7,906 nt of DNA from DATJOQ01 sp050010455 (GCA_050010455.1 JBEKLA010000198.1:1-7906), one strand, 5' to 3'; counted from the stretch's first letter, positions 1 to 6,419 are shown. The notes: a model not told the origin generated them from the sequence alone. Numbers and translations: made by a program.

Positions 1-484
1 AGATTGCGCGCGGCCAGCGAGCGCACGGCGTCGAGCCAGGCTTGCTCACTCTCGGCTCCGGCCAGCCGCAGGTCGAGCACCACACGCTGGCCGTTAGCGC
101 ATACGCCAAGCGTGACCAGCACCGGTACGCGCACGCGCTTCTTCCCGATCCGCGCCCGCGGATACCAGCCGTCGAGAAACAGATAGCGGACCTTCAGCTC
201 GCCGAGATCCCGCTTCGCCCATGCCGCGAAGTCCTCTCGCAGCCGCCCCACCAGGCGCGACACCGCGTCCTTCGACAGCGGCGCGCCACGCAACAGCGGC
301 GCCAGCGCTCCGCGCAGCCTACCGGTATTGGTGCCGCTCAGGTACCCCCAAGGATCGCCTCGTCGACCCGCTCGGTGCGCCGCTGGTAGCGCGGGATCAC
401 GCGGCTGTGCCACTCACGGCGCCAGCCGTCCGCGCCCTCAACCCGAGCCCGCGGCATTGCGATCGTGGTCGCGTTGACCCTTTT
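1..484 (-). pseudogene. IS256/Mutator-type transposase fragment, truncated and frameshifted
   Basis: The minus strand encodes the middle part of a Mutator-type (IS256 family, DDE) transposase, the enzyme that cuts and joins insertion-sequence ends. Visible blocks in order are MPRARVEG, RYQRRTERVDEAIL, YLSGTNTGRLRGALAPLLR, LSKDAVSRLVGRL, YLFLDGWYPRARIGKKRVRV and VVLDLRLAGAESEQAWLD. The first catalytic aspartate of the DDE triad is probably the Asp in LFLDGW, codon at 171-173. The gene is broken. A one-base loss near 341-351 puts the VDEAIL part and the YLSGTN part in different frames, and the first frame ends in TGA within a few codons. Upstream, a stop at 485-487 closes the frame, so roughly the first 80-90 residues are missing. 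The C-terminal part lies beyond base 1. No terminal inverted repeat is visible. The family call rests on remembered motifs and is firm; the exact IS group is not determined. Confidence 0.88.
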
Positions 485-518
485 TCACTTTTCCACCAAC
501 TTCGCGCCACTACCGCGC

Positions 519-857
519 TTAAGCGCCAAGTCGATCGCACGGCGCGGGCGTCTTTTGCGTTGTCTTCACAAACGCATGAAGTACGACCAACCGCCGGCCC
601 GCCGCCGCTGTGTAAATTGCGCGACCGATTCCACCATCCCTTCCTGTCAAGCGCATCTCCCACAGCTTCTCGCCCATAGGTCTCACCTGCGGCAGCCCAG
701 AACGCTGAGGCTCAAAGCTTTTCTGCAGTTCCGACATTCTGAGGAAGCGAGCCTGCATGTCTTTCGGCAAAGAAAGCAGCTCGGCTTCCACCACATCGTT
801 CAGAACCTCAACCGCCCACTCTGCCGACCGGTTCTTATAGCTTTTTGCTATAGACAT
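519..857 (-). CDS. HigB/RelE-like toxin (phage Gp49-like family), frameshifted C-terminus, no antitoxin seen
   Basis: A 112-residue protein of the RelE/HigB superfamily (phage-derived Gp49-like group). Members are normally ribosome-dependent mRNA endonucleases paired with an Xre-type antitoxin encoded just downstream. Recognisable parts are an N-terminal helix (VVEAELLSLPKDMQARFLR, residues about 22-40), KLWEMRL (64-70), RDGGIGRAIY (73-82) and the final strand LVVLHAFVK ending in TQKTP (90-104). The family motif is usually GRDGI; one extra Gly is present here. After TQKTP the reading frame leaves the family pattern. With one base removed near 541-549 it would continue as RAIDLALKR and stop at 485-487, so the last helix is probably lost to a frameshift. 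ATG at 855-857 is chosen because family similarity begins soon after it; GAGAG upstream is a weak ribosome-binding site. Downstream, where the antitoxin should lie, is the transposase fragment. Activity is doubtful. Confidence 0.72.
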   Translation of the reverse strand: MSIAKSYKNRSAEWAVEVLNDVVEAELLSLPKDMQARFLRMSELQKSFEPQRSGLPQVRPMGEKLWEMRLTGRDGGIGRAIYTAAAGRRLVVLHAFVKTTQKTPAPCDRLGA

Positions 858-1133
858 CCGGTCGCTCTCGAAACTAGGCGTACGCGCAGCTTCACCGCGA
901 CGGTAACGGATGCCCGCCTCACCCACTCCGATGGCGAAGTAGCCGAAACGCTCGCGGATCAGGGCGATTGCGGCCCTGACGGCTTGCGGGCGACCAGGAC
1001 GAGGAAGACGCGCGCGGCGCCGCCGAACGGAAACGGGACTCGCGCGGTATATCAGTGAGGCCAGTGATGTAGCGTTATGAGACAGATGATTTGCGCTACT
1101 GACACAGCCTCCTGTTTCGCGATTCCAGAACAA
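858..1133 (-). other. Open stretch upstream of the toxin, possible gene remnant
   Basis: The toxin reading frame stays open upstream to about 1133. The translation is arginine-rich and has no clear start signal. One part, AVRAAIALIRERFGYFAIGV followed by GEAGIRYRR (around 900-970), looks like real protein sequence rather than chance. It faintly recalls the C-terminal end of Y-family DNA polymerases, where an Ile-Arg-x-Arg/Lys-Phe-Gly helix is common, but the match is too short to rely on. The upstream part (RASPVSVRRRRARLPRPG) looks like noise or another frame. It may be the tail of a decayed gene; the opposite-strand ORF (465-1058) is not supported either. Confidence 0.18.
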
Positions 1134-1463
1134 AGCCGCTATTCATACCAGTCTTTCGCCGGGGGGCGACGCGAGAATGGTGGATGCCTACGCTGCGGGC
1201 GGAGCACTCGGCTGCTTTGCCCTTTTCAGCAGAGGCGATTTTTCTATCGTGCCGCCCAAAGACGCTTCCGTGGAACGCGGCTGAATTTCGACTATTCTAT
1301 TGAGTCCTGCATAATATAGGGACAACTCGAAGACCCGAATAATCGCGTCTGGACGGCTTTTGGGCCTTGGATCGGCGTCACTATAATTTGCAGGCCTCAA
1401 TAGGTGCATTTGCGACGATGAGGTTTTACGGATTGGAGAGTCGACGCTCACGCGTTTCGCTAG
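1134..1463. other. Gene-poor stretch between the toxin region and asparagine synthetase
   Basis: No gene is supported here. ORFs on both strands (1077-1319 plus, 1188-1451 minus) lack ribosome-binding sites, recognisable motifs and consistent codon use. The region is more AT-rich than its flanks, with a TAATATAGG segment near 1313-1320. A weak inverted repeat CCTCA/TGAGG (1395-1399 and 1419-1423, 20-base loop) lies downstream of the asparagine synthetase stop, but it has no T-run on the minus strand and is not a convincing terminator for that gene. Confidence 0.4.
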
Positions 1464-3329
1464 TCAACTTAAGTAGCGAGAGCCCCATTTTTTGAGGCTA
1501 TAGAGCGCCCACGAACGCGACCAGTGCCCGTGGCCCGCCTGAAACCGCCGCCAGATCGCTTCGACTGCCGCCGGCGACAGATAATCGGCAAGCCGCCCGC
1601 CGCTGCGAGGATCGAGCAATGTAGCCTCGACTTGTTTCGCGAGCGGGCCGCGCAACCATGCTTGAAATGGAAGCTCGAAGCCGGCTTTGCGCCGATTTAC
1701 GATTTCCGCAGGCAGGTCGCTGCCCAGCGCCTTGGCGAGCAAGGGCTTGACCTGTCCGTTTGAAAGCTTGATGCGGCCGGGCAATCCCAGCACGTACTCG
1801 ACCAGCGCATCGTCGAGCATCGGCACGCGCAGTTCGACGCTATGCGCCATGCTCATCGCGTCGCTGTCCCGCAGCAGCATGTTGCGCATGTAATGGGATA
1901 GCTCGAAGCAGGAGATTTCGTTGATCGGGTCGTCGATGACGACGTTGACGCCCTGGCGCAGTACGGCTCGATTTCCGCGATACCCGCCGAGTATCGCCGC
2001 GCGCGCGGCCGGACTGAAGAGCTGGCGCAGGATGAGATACGGCGCAGAGTCGTCCGGCTCCCCCAACCAGTCGATGAGCTTGAACCAGCCATCATTATTC
2101 GCGAGTGGCTGGCGCACCAAGGCCGCCGCAAGCCTGCGAACCGCGACCGGGACGCGTCGCACAAGCCGCAAGCGCCGATTCCATCGGAACGACGGATAGC
2201 CCGCGAAAAGCTCGTCACCGCCCAAACCCGATAGCACCACCTTGAGACCCGCCAGCTTAGCGGCGCGCGACACCACATAGGTGTTGATTCCGTCGACCGT
2301 CGGCTGGTCGGCGGCCGCTAGCGCAGGCTCGAGCTGATCGAGCAATTCCTCGGCCCTGAGGTGGATTTCCGTATGAATCGTATGGAAGGTTTCGGCCGCC
2401 AGCTTCGAAAAACGATGCTCCGAATACCTGGGCTCGTCGAACACCACCGAGAGCGTGCGCGGCGGTTCGGTGGCGGCGAGCCGGCTAAGCGCCACCAGCG
2501 AAGTGGAATCGAGGCCGCCGCTCAAGAACACGCCCACCGGAACGTCGGCGATCAGATGGCGCGCGACAGCTTGCTCCAGGATCGTCCGCACGCGCGGGAT
2601 CGCCGCGGCTTCGTCCGTTTGACCCGCCAAGCCGACAAACGAAGTCAGGTTCCAATAGGATTGCTCCGCGAAGCCTTTGGCCATGACGATCGCAAACGCG
2701 CCCGCACCGAGCGATCGGACGCCATCGACCATGGTCAACGGTTCCTGCACCGCGCCCAATTCGAGATAGGAATCGACCGCGTCGATACTCGGGACCGCCG
2801 CGACCATGCCGCTGGCCAGGATTGCGCGCAGCTCGGAAGCGAAGATCAGCCGTCCGGCGTTGTAATGATAATAGAGCGGCTTGATTCCGAGCCGATCGCG
2901 CGCCAGCAACAATCGCTCGCGCCGCGCGTCCCAGATCGCGAATGCGAACATGCCGTGGATACGCTCCAGGCATCGCTCGCCAAAGCGGCGATAGGCCTTG
3001 AGGATCACCTCGGTGTCACTGGTGCTGCGCCAATCGGTTTCACCCAGCGCCTGCAACTCGGCGCGCAGCTCGCGGAAGTTGTAGATTTCGCCGTTGAAAA
3101 CGATCCAGTTGCCGGTCGCGGGATCGTACATCGGTTGATGGCCGGCCGGACTCAGATCGATAATCGCAAGGCGGCGAAAGCCAATCGTAAGCGGCCCGGC
3201 CGAGCTGCGGATGGTCTCAAGCCCCTGATCGTCGGGACCGCGATGCTCGAGCTGGCGCACCATCGCAGTCACCGCGGCATCGGCAGACTCGCCGCCAGGA
3301 GGCATCCAGACTCCGGCGATTCCGCACAT
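1464..3329 (-). CDS. asnB: Glutamine-hydrolysing asparagine synthetase (AsnB type)
   Basis: A complete 621-residue cytosolic enzyme that makes asparagine from aspartate, ATP and glutamine, or amidates a related acceptor in a biosynthetic cluster. The N-terminal class II glutamine amidotransferase domain (about 1-190) starts MCGIAG, with Cys2 as nucleophile after Met removal, and has HRGPDD (29-34), NGEIYNFRELR (79-89), STSDTEVIL and ARDRLGIKPLYYH. The synthetase domain (about 240-620) has the ATP pyrophosphatase loop SGGLDS (270-275), LSGLGGDELFAGYP (366-379), SMAHSVELRVPMLDD and RRKAGFELPF. All key residues expected for activity are present and the length is typical. ATG at 3327-3329 is fixed by the required MCG start, and GGAAG (3337-3341, minus) sits 7 bases before it. 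It follows the methyltransferase remnant by 43 bases, so both were probably one transcript. AsnB paralogues of this length are common in polysaccharide and natural-product clusters; which acceptor is used cannot be told. Confidence 0.95.
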   Translation of the reverse strand: MCGIAGVWMPPGGESADAAVTAMVRQLEHRGPDDQGLETIRSSAGPLTIGFRRLAIIDLSPAGHQPMYDPATGNWIVFNGEIYNFRELRAELQALGETDWRSTSDTEVILKAYRRFGERCLERIHGMFAFAIWDARRERLLLARDRLGIKPLYYHYNAGRLIFASELRAILASGMVAAVPSIDAVDSYLELGAVQEPLTMVDGVRSLGAGAFAIVMAKGFAEQSYWNLTSFVGLAGQTDEAAAIPRVRTILEQAVARHLIADVPVGVFLSGGLDSTSLVALSRLAATEPPRTLSVVFDEPRYSEHRFSKLAAETFHTIHTEIHLRAEELLDQLEPALAAADQPTVDGINTYVVSRAAKLAGLKVVLSGLGGDELFAGYPSFRWNRRLRLVRRVPVAVRRLAAALVRQPLANNDGWFKLIDWLGEPDDSAPYLILRQLFSPAARAAILGGYRGNRAVLRQGVNVVIDDPINEISCFELSHYMRNMLLRDSDAMSMAHSVELRVPMLDDALVEYVLGLPGRIKLSNGQVKPLLAKALGSDLPAEIVNRRKAGFELPFQAWLRGPLAKQVEATLLDPRSGGRLADYLSPAAVEAIWRRFQAGHGHWSRSWALYSLKKWGSRYLS

Positions 3330-3336
3330 CAGCGAG

Positions 3337-3341
3337 CTTCC
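3337..3341 (-). promoter_or_regulatory. Ribosome-binding site of asparagine synthetase
   Basis: GGAAG on the minus strand, 7 bases upstream of the ATG at 3327-3329. It supports the start that exposes Cys2 as the nucleophile. Confidence 0.6.
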
Positions 3342-3372
3342 ACTATACGAGCGTGACGGCGCGCGGATGCGA

Positions 3373-3834
3373 TCAAACGGCCGGCGCCTTGCGCAGCACC
3401 GTAACCAGGAAGGAGCCGAACCGCAGCCGATTGCATATCAGGCGGACCATCGCGTCGGGCATCGACGCCATCAGCGCGTTCTTCAACCGCCCCTTGGGTA
3501 TCGGCAACAATTCGTTCTTGGCGCCGTATACCTTCAGCCGCTCGACGGTAAAGAATTCTCCACACAGCCTCCGCCATTCGCGGGGCTTGTAGTAGCGGGC
3601 GATCGCGCCGTCGGTCACTTCCTGCACCACGCGATGCATCGTGCCCAGCGCAGCGAGCCGGCCACGCACGATTCCATGCAGCGCGAATCCCGCCACCCAC
3701 GATAGCCATGGGCTCCGATGATACACCATCGTGATGGCGGTCCCACCAGGCCTCAGCACGCGATGGATCTCGCTGAGCGCCTGGCGCGTATCGGCCGAAT
3801 GATGGATAACACCCAAAAATCCGCTACACGGCAA
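3373..3834 (-). pseudogene. Class I SAM-dependent methyltransferase, C-terminal half only
   Basis: About 150 residues match the second half of a class I (Rossmann-fold) SAM-dependent methyltransferase. The conserved stretch GVIHHSADTRQALSEIHRVL followed by RPGG is typical of motif II/III, where the region after the fourth beta strand leads to the LRPGG turn. The tail runs through YYKPREWRRLCGEFF and RLRFGSFLVTVLRKAP to a TGA at 3373-3375. The N-terminal SAM-binding part, with its glycine-rich DxGxGxG loop, is absent. Upstream of PCSGFLGVIHH the frame meets a stop about 15 bases before a TTG, and no frame of the preceding 160 bases encodes the missing half. It is therefore a 5'-truncated pseudogene, broken at about 3834-3845. 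It lies 43 bases upstream of the asparagine synthetase on the same strand, so the pair likely came from a glycan or secondary-metabolite operon. The substrate is unknown. Confidence 0.78.
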
Positions 3835-3887
3835 CGTGCAGCTTCAGTCCCTGAAATGGCTCGACCAAAGGGTTTGATGTGCGGATA

Positions 3888-3998
3888 TGCCGTCGCCTCC
3901 AGTGCCACCAGCCGTGACAGTTCGCGAATGGCAGCTATCGCAGTTCGCAAATCCCCTTTCAGCCTCGTCGGCCAGCGGTACGATCCGGCGAGACAGCT
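3888..3998 (-). pseudogene. Short protein remnant, phage-protein-like helix
   Basis: The minus strand carries an open segment reading RWPTRLKGDLRTAIAAIREL then SRLVALEATA. The pattern GD-RTA-xAIREL-RLxxLEA resembles helical segments in small phage or terminase-associated hypothetical proteins; this is a resemblance from memory, not a proven match. The frame is closed upstream by TAA just beyond 3998 and has no start or ribosome-binding site. It continues through unconvincing sequence into the broken methyltransferase in a different frame. It is best read as a gene fragment at a rearrangement junction. Confidence 0.25.
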
Positions 3999-4207
3999 TT
4001 AGCGGGGATAACCGAGCCCCGTGAGTGCTCCCGCGCGCCGTTCGGACACCACGTTGCCGCTGCGTAGAAAGAAAATTGAAAGACCAAAAAAACAAACTTC
4101 TGGCGCCCGTTGATGACAGTCGGTTACGATTTGTTAACTATTCGACAAGCGCAGTTTAAGATTGCTAAGTTGGTCTCACTTTTACGCAAGGTCACGCCGT
4201 GAGTAAG

Positions 4208-4366
4208 CCCCCCCTTCTCCGGCTGACCAAAGGGGGCCGGGTGGTAATTCTGTCGCCTGGCCCTCTCAACTTGATGAGCCGGGATAGCTCTTGCGTCAGG
4301 AGGGGCAGGAGCCTTCCCGACTCATGTCGCTAGGCACCGTTCCATCCCGCAAACTGAACCGGTGCC
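4208..4366. other. Candidate structured RNA or leader: four successive inverted repeats
   Basis: Four stems can form one after another. First, CCCCCTT (4210-4216) with AAGGGGG (4230-4236). Second, GGCCGGG (4235-4241) with CCTGGCC (4256-4262), one G-T pair, sharing two bases with the first. Third, a long imperfect hairpin: ATGAG, CGGGA and GCTC (4274-4290) with GAGC, TCCCG and CTCAT (4309-4325), 14 pairs interrupted by one mismatch and one 2x2 internal loop, enclosing an 18-base loop. Fourth, GGCACCG (4333-4339) with CGGTGCC (4360-4366). No known riboswitch consensus is recognised. The strand is not determined. On the plus strand it lies 188 bases before the exported-protein gene and upstream of that gene's likely promoter, so it may be an independent RNA or part of a longer leader. 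Confidence 0.4.
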
Positions 4367-4448
4367 GTGTCCTGCAAGCAGCTCGACTCCAACCTGCTGT
4401 TCTTTAGTATCGCGTTTATAGAATTCTTGTGGAGCGTAGGGCTGCGAC

Positions 4449-4477
4449 TTGACGCCGGTCCGGTAACGGGCTACGGA
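4449..4477 (+). promoter_or_regulatory. Likely sigma-70 promoter of the exported-protein gene
   Basis: A -35 box TTGACG (4449-4454) is separated by 17 bases from a -10 box TACGGA (4472-4477). Transcription would start near 4484 and give a leader of about 70 bases before the ATG at 4554. Consensus match and spacing are good for the -35 and moderate for the -10. Confidence 0.45.
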
Positions 4478-4553
4478 ATCGGGTGTTGGAAAAGTCAAAA
4501 ATGAAATTCCGAAACGTATCCGCGGCAGTAAAGCGAGAGTAAAGGGAACAAGG

Positions 4554-5165
4554 ATGAACAGGTGGCAGGCAGTTACTTCGGCGTTGGTGGCAATCTTATC
4601 ACTCGGATTAGGCCTGAATTATGTTGCGTCGGCACAGACAGATAAGCCCGCAGCGGCGTCCGCACAAGCCAAGGTGGAGGCCGTAGGGTACGCGACCGCC
4701 GTGGTCGTTCACGGTAAGATCGTGGCCGTCAACAAGGCTAAGAAACTTGTCACGCTTGAAGGGCCCGAAGGGCGGAAGGTAACCCTCAAGGTTGAGAATC
4801 CGTACAACCTGAAGGCGGCAAAGGTGGGCGAACCAGTCGTCGCACATTACTATGAAATCGTCACCATCCGAAAGAAGAAGCCGGGTGAAAGCATACCGAG
4901 TGCTTCCCTGACACAAGGTATAGCGACCGCGAAACCAGGCGCGATTCCGGGTGCCGTGGTTGGACAGAAACTAGAACTTGTCGTTACCGTGACCGCGATT
5001 GATGAAGCGCATGGCACAGTGACAGTCAAAGGTCCGGACGGAGCTACTGAAACCGTCAAAGCACGCGATCCAAAGAACCTCAAGCTGATAAAGGTTGGCG
5101 ACGACCTCGTAGTTAGCGTCTCGCGCGCGGTTGCGATTTCGTTGGAGAAAGAGTCGTCTAATTGA
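4554..5165 (+). CDS. Exported protein with two beta-rich repeats, function unknown
   Basis: A 203-residue protein with a clear Sec signal peptide: short basic start (MNRWQ), hydrophobic core (residues about 6-24) and an ASA|Q signal peptidase I site after Ala27. The mature part is about 176 residues and holds two related copies of a small beta-rich unit (about 51-106 and 141-198). They share the order [hydrophobic strand]-A[IV]D/N-x3-T-V-T-[LV]-x-GP-[ED]-G, then K-V-x-[DN]P-x-NLK, then KVG[ED]-x-[LV]V and a final strand. A Lys/Pro/Ala-rich linker joins them. The pattern is like many short periplasmic hypothetical proteins of proteobacteria, often single-copy; no enzymatic motif is seen and no function is assigned. 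The ATG is supported by AAGG a few bases upstream and by the signal peptide starting there. It probably forms a monocistronic unit from the promoter at 4449-4477. The next gene is convergent. Confidence 0.82.
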   Translation: MNRWQAVTSALVAILSLGLGLNYVASAQTDKPAAASAQAKVEAVGYATAVVVHGKIVAVNKAKKLVTLEGPEGRKVTLKVENPYNLKAAKVGEPVVAHYYEIVTIRKKKPGESIPSASLTQGIATAKPGAIPGAVVGQKLELVVTVTAIDEAHGTVTVKGPDGATETVKARDPKNLKLIKVGDDLVVSVSRAVAISLEKESSN

Positions 5166-5374
5166 AGCTTCGCCGGTTGGTCGAAGAACTTTGGTTGCCA
5201 CGGTCTCGTGCCGGGGGCAGCGATGGCCTGATGGAAGAGTTGTAGCAGAGCAGTGCGCGGCGCCGGCCCCCTTGCGTCGGTTTCTCCGGCTCGAGGTTGG
5301 TTAACAGCAGCGGATAGCCCCGAACGGAGATAGTTTGTTGCACGCGAACGGCAGTTATTTTTTTCTCCGAGAGG

Positions 5375-6310
5375 CTACAGCTCGGCGCTTCGAACGAGTT
5401 CACTCAAGCCCTGCTCGATCGGCACTCGCGGCTGCCACCCCAGAATTTGCGTCGCTTGGCTTACGTCGGCGAGCGTATGGCGCACGTCGCCCGCCCGCGA
5501 TGGCGCGTTCACGGTTGCGCCTCCAATCATCGCGGCGATCTGATTGACGCTGGTGTTGCGGCCATAGCCGATATTGAGCGCGCGGCCGTCCGCGACGGGG
5601 GCGTCCATCGCAAGTAGATTGGCGCGCACGACGTCGCTTACGTGCGTGAAGTCACGCGTTTGCTCGCCGTCGCCCTGGATCATGAGCGGCTTACCGTCGC
5701 GCCGCGCGCGCAAGAACATCCCGATTACGGTCACGTAGGCGCCCTCGCTCGCCATCCGCCGCCCGTACACATTGAAGTAACGCAGAGTGAGCGTTTGCAA
5801 TCCGAACAGGCGATGGAACAATCGCGCGTACTGCTCGCCGGTCAGCTTTTGCAGCGCATACGGGCTCAGCGGATTCGGCGTCATATCTTCGCTCAGCGGC
5901 AGCTTTGCTTGATCGCCATACACTGACGATGAGCCCGAATTAACCACGCGCCGCACCCCGGCGTCGCGCGCCGCCACCAGCACATTGAGCGTCCCGACCA
6001 CGTTGGTCATATGCGTCTCGATCGGTTTTTCAATCGAGAGCGGCACGCGCGGCAACGCCGCGGTGTGAAACACGCAGTCGACTCCGTCGAACGCCTTCGC
6101 GATAGACGCCAGGTCGCGGATATCGGCTTCGATTAGTTCCGCCGCCGGATTTACATATTCGCGCCGTCCGGTGGCGAAGTTGTCGATCACTCGTACCCGC
6201 CAGCCATGCTCGATTAGCGCGTCGGCCAGATGCGAACCGATAAATCCAGCGCCACCTGTAACCATCGTCAGACGCCCATTCGGCGGCGACTGCAAAGCTT
6301 CCTTGCCCAT
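5375..6310 (-). CDS. UDP-sugar 4-epimerase, extended SDR, WbpP/GalE-like
   Basis: A complete extended short-chain dehydrogenase of 311 residues that interconverts C4 epimers of UDP-hexoses using bound NAD, supplying sugars for lipopolysaccharide or capsule. Visible are the NAD loop TGGAGFIGSHL (18-28), Asp43 in VIDNFATG which binds the adenosine ribose, ADIRD (62-66), HTAALPRVPLS (82-92), SSSVYGD (127-133) with the catalytic serine, and Tyr151-x3-Lys155 in SPYALQK. C-terminal hallmarks are RYFNVYGRR, GDGEQTRDFTHVSD, NIGYGRNTSVNQI and RAGDVRHTLADVSQA. The last block and the short length resemble UDP-GlcNAc C4-epimerases such as WbpP, but UDP-glucose/UDP-galactose specificity is not excluded. 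ATG at 6308-6310 is preferred to an in-frame TTG at 6329-6331, because the extra residues match nothing in the family. No clear Shine-Dalgarno precedes the ATG. It is divergent from metH and convergent with the exported-protein gene. Confidence 0.93.
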   Translation of the reverse strand: MGKEALQSPPNGRLTMVTGGAGFIGSHLADALIEHGWRVRVIDNFATGRREYVNPAAELIEADIRDLASIAKAFDGVDCVFHTAALPRVPLSIEKPIETHMTNVVGTLNVLVAARDAGVRRVVNSGSSSVYGDQAKLPLSEDMTPNPLSPYALQKLTGEQYARLFHRLFGLQTLTLRYFNVYGRRMASEGAYVTVIGMFLRARRDGKPLMIQGDGEQTRDFTHVSDVVRANLLAMDAPVADGRALNIGYGRNTSVNQIAAMIGGATVNAPSRAGDVRHTLADVSQATQILGWQPRVPIEQGLSELVRSAEL

Positions 6311-6318
6311 CAAGATCA

Positions 6319-6324
6319 ATTGTA
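6319..6324 (-). promoter_or_regulatory. Possible -10 box just before the epimerase start
   Basis: TACAAT on the minus strand, 8 bases upstream of the epimerase ATG. If used, transcription would start within a few bases of the ATG, giving a leaderless or nearly leaderless mRNA, which would fit the missing ribosome-binding site. No good -35 box is visible 16-18 bases upstream, so the call is weak. Confidence 0.25.
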
Positions 6325-6394
6325 GCCGCAAGCTGCTCGCACGCGCGATAGCGCCTACCGTCGACGCGACTCCAACCGCTGGCGCATCTAGCCT

Positions 6395-6410
6395 CGGCCT
6401 TACAGGGCCG
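6395..6410 (+). promoter_or_regulatory. Small hairpin ahead of the metH leader ORF
   Basis: CGGCC (6395-6399) and GGCCG (6406-6410) can pair around a 6-base loop. It ends nine bases before the ribosome-binding site at 6420-6424, and there is no T-run, so it is not a terminator. It could shape access to the leader, but this is speculative. Confidence 0.25.
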
Positions 6411-6419
6411 TATACACTT

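Larger units (their letters stand above)
3999..4553. other. Non-coding stretch with promoter and structured elements
   Basis: No protein gene is supported in these roughly 555 bases: frames are short and none shows family motifs. The part around 4075-4190 is clearly more AT-rich than the rest of the window, including an A-rich run at 4086-4096. Positions 4208-4366 hold several inverted repeats and 4449-4477 a likely promoter, both listed separately. A small palindrome TCACG-C-CGTGA lies at 4192-4202. Confidence 0.5.

Noticed and set aside
465..1058. Plus-strand ORF of 197 residues opposite the toxin
   Set aside because: It is the complement of the toxin gene and upstream sequence; its translation shows no family features.
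1188..1451. Minus-strand ORF of 87 residues
   Set aside because: No ribosome-binding site, no recognisable motif, and codon use unlike the real genes nearby.
2361..3356. Long plus-strand ORF of 331 residues
   Set aside because: It lies opposite the asparagine synthetase, is rich in Arg, His and Gln as antisense shadows of GC-rich genes are, and has no motifs.
3925..3942. CDSCH, a c-type heme-binding CxxCH motif, in a minus-strand ORF at 3844-4095
   Set aside because: The ORF has no signal peptide or other cytochrome features and overlaps a better supported remnant in another frame; one short motif is expected by chance.
5168..5186. CTTCG/CGAAG inverted repeat just after the exported-protein stop, as a terminator
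   Set aside because: Only five pairs with a nine-base loop and no T-run follows; too weak for an intrinsic terminator. The rest of 5166-5374 shows nothing firmer.
6411..6416. TATACA as a -10 box for metH
   Set aside because: A transcript starting after it would begin within the GGAGG ribosome-binding site, and no -35 box lies at the right distance.
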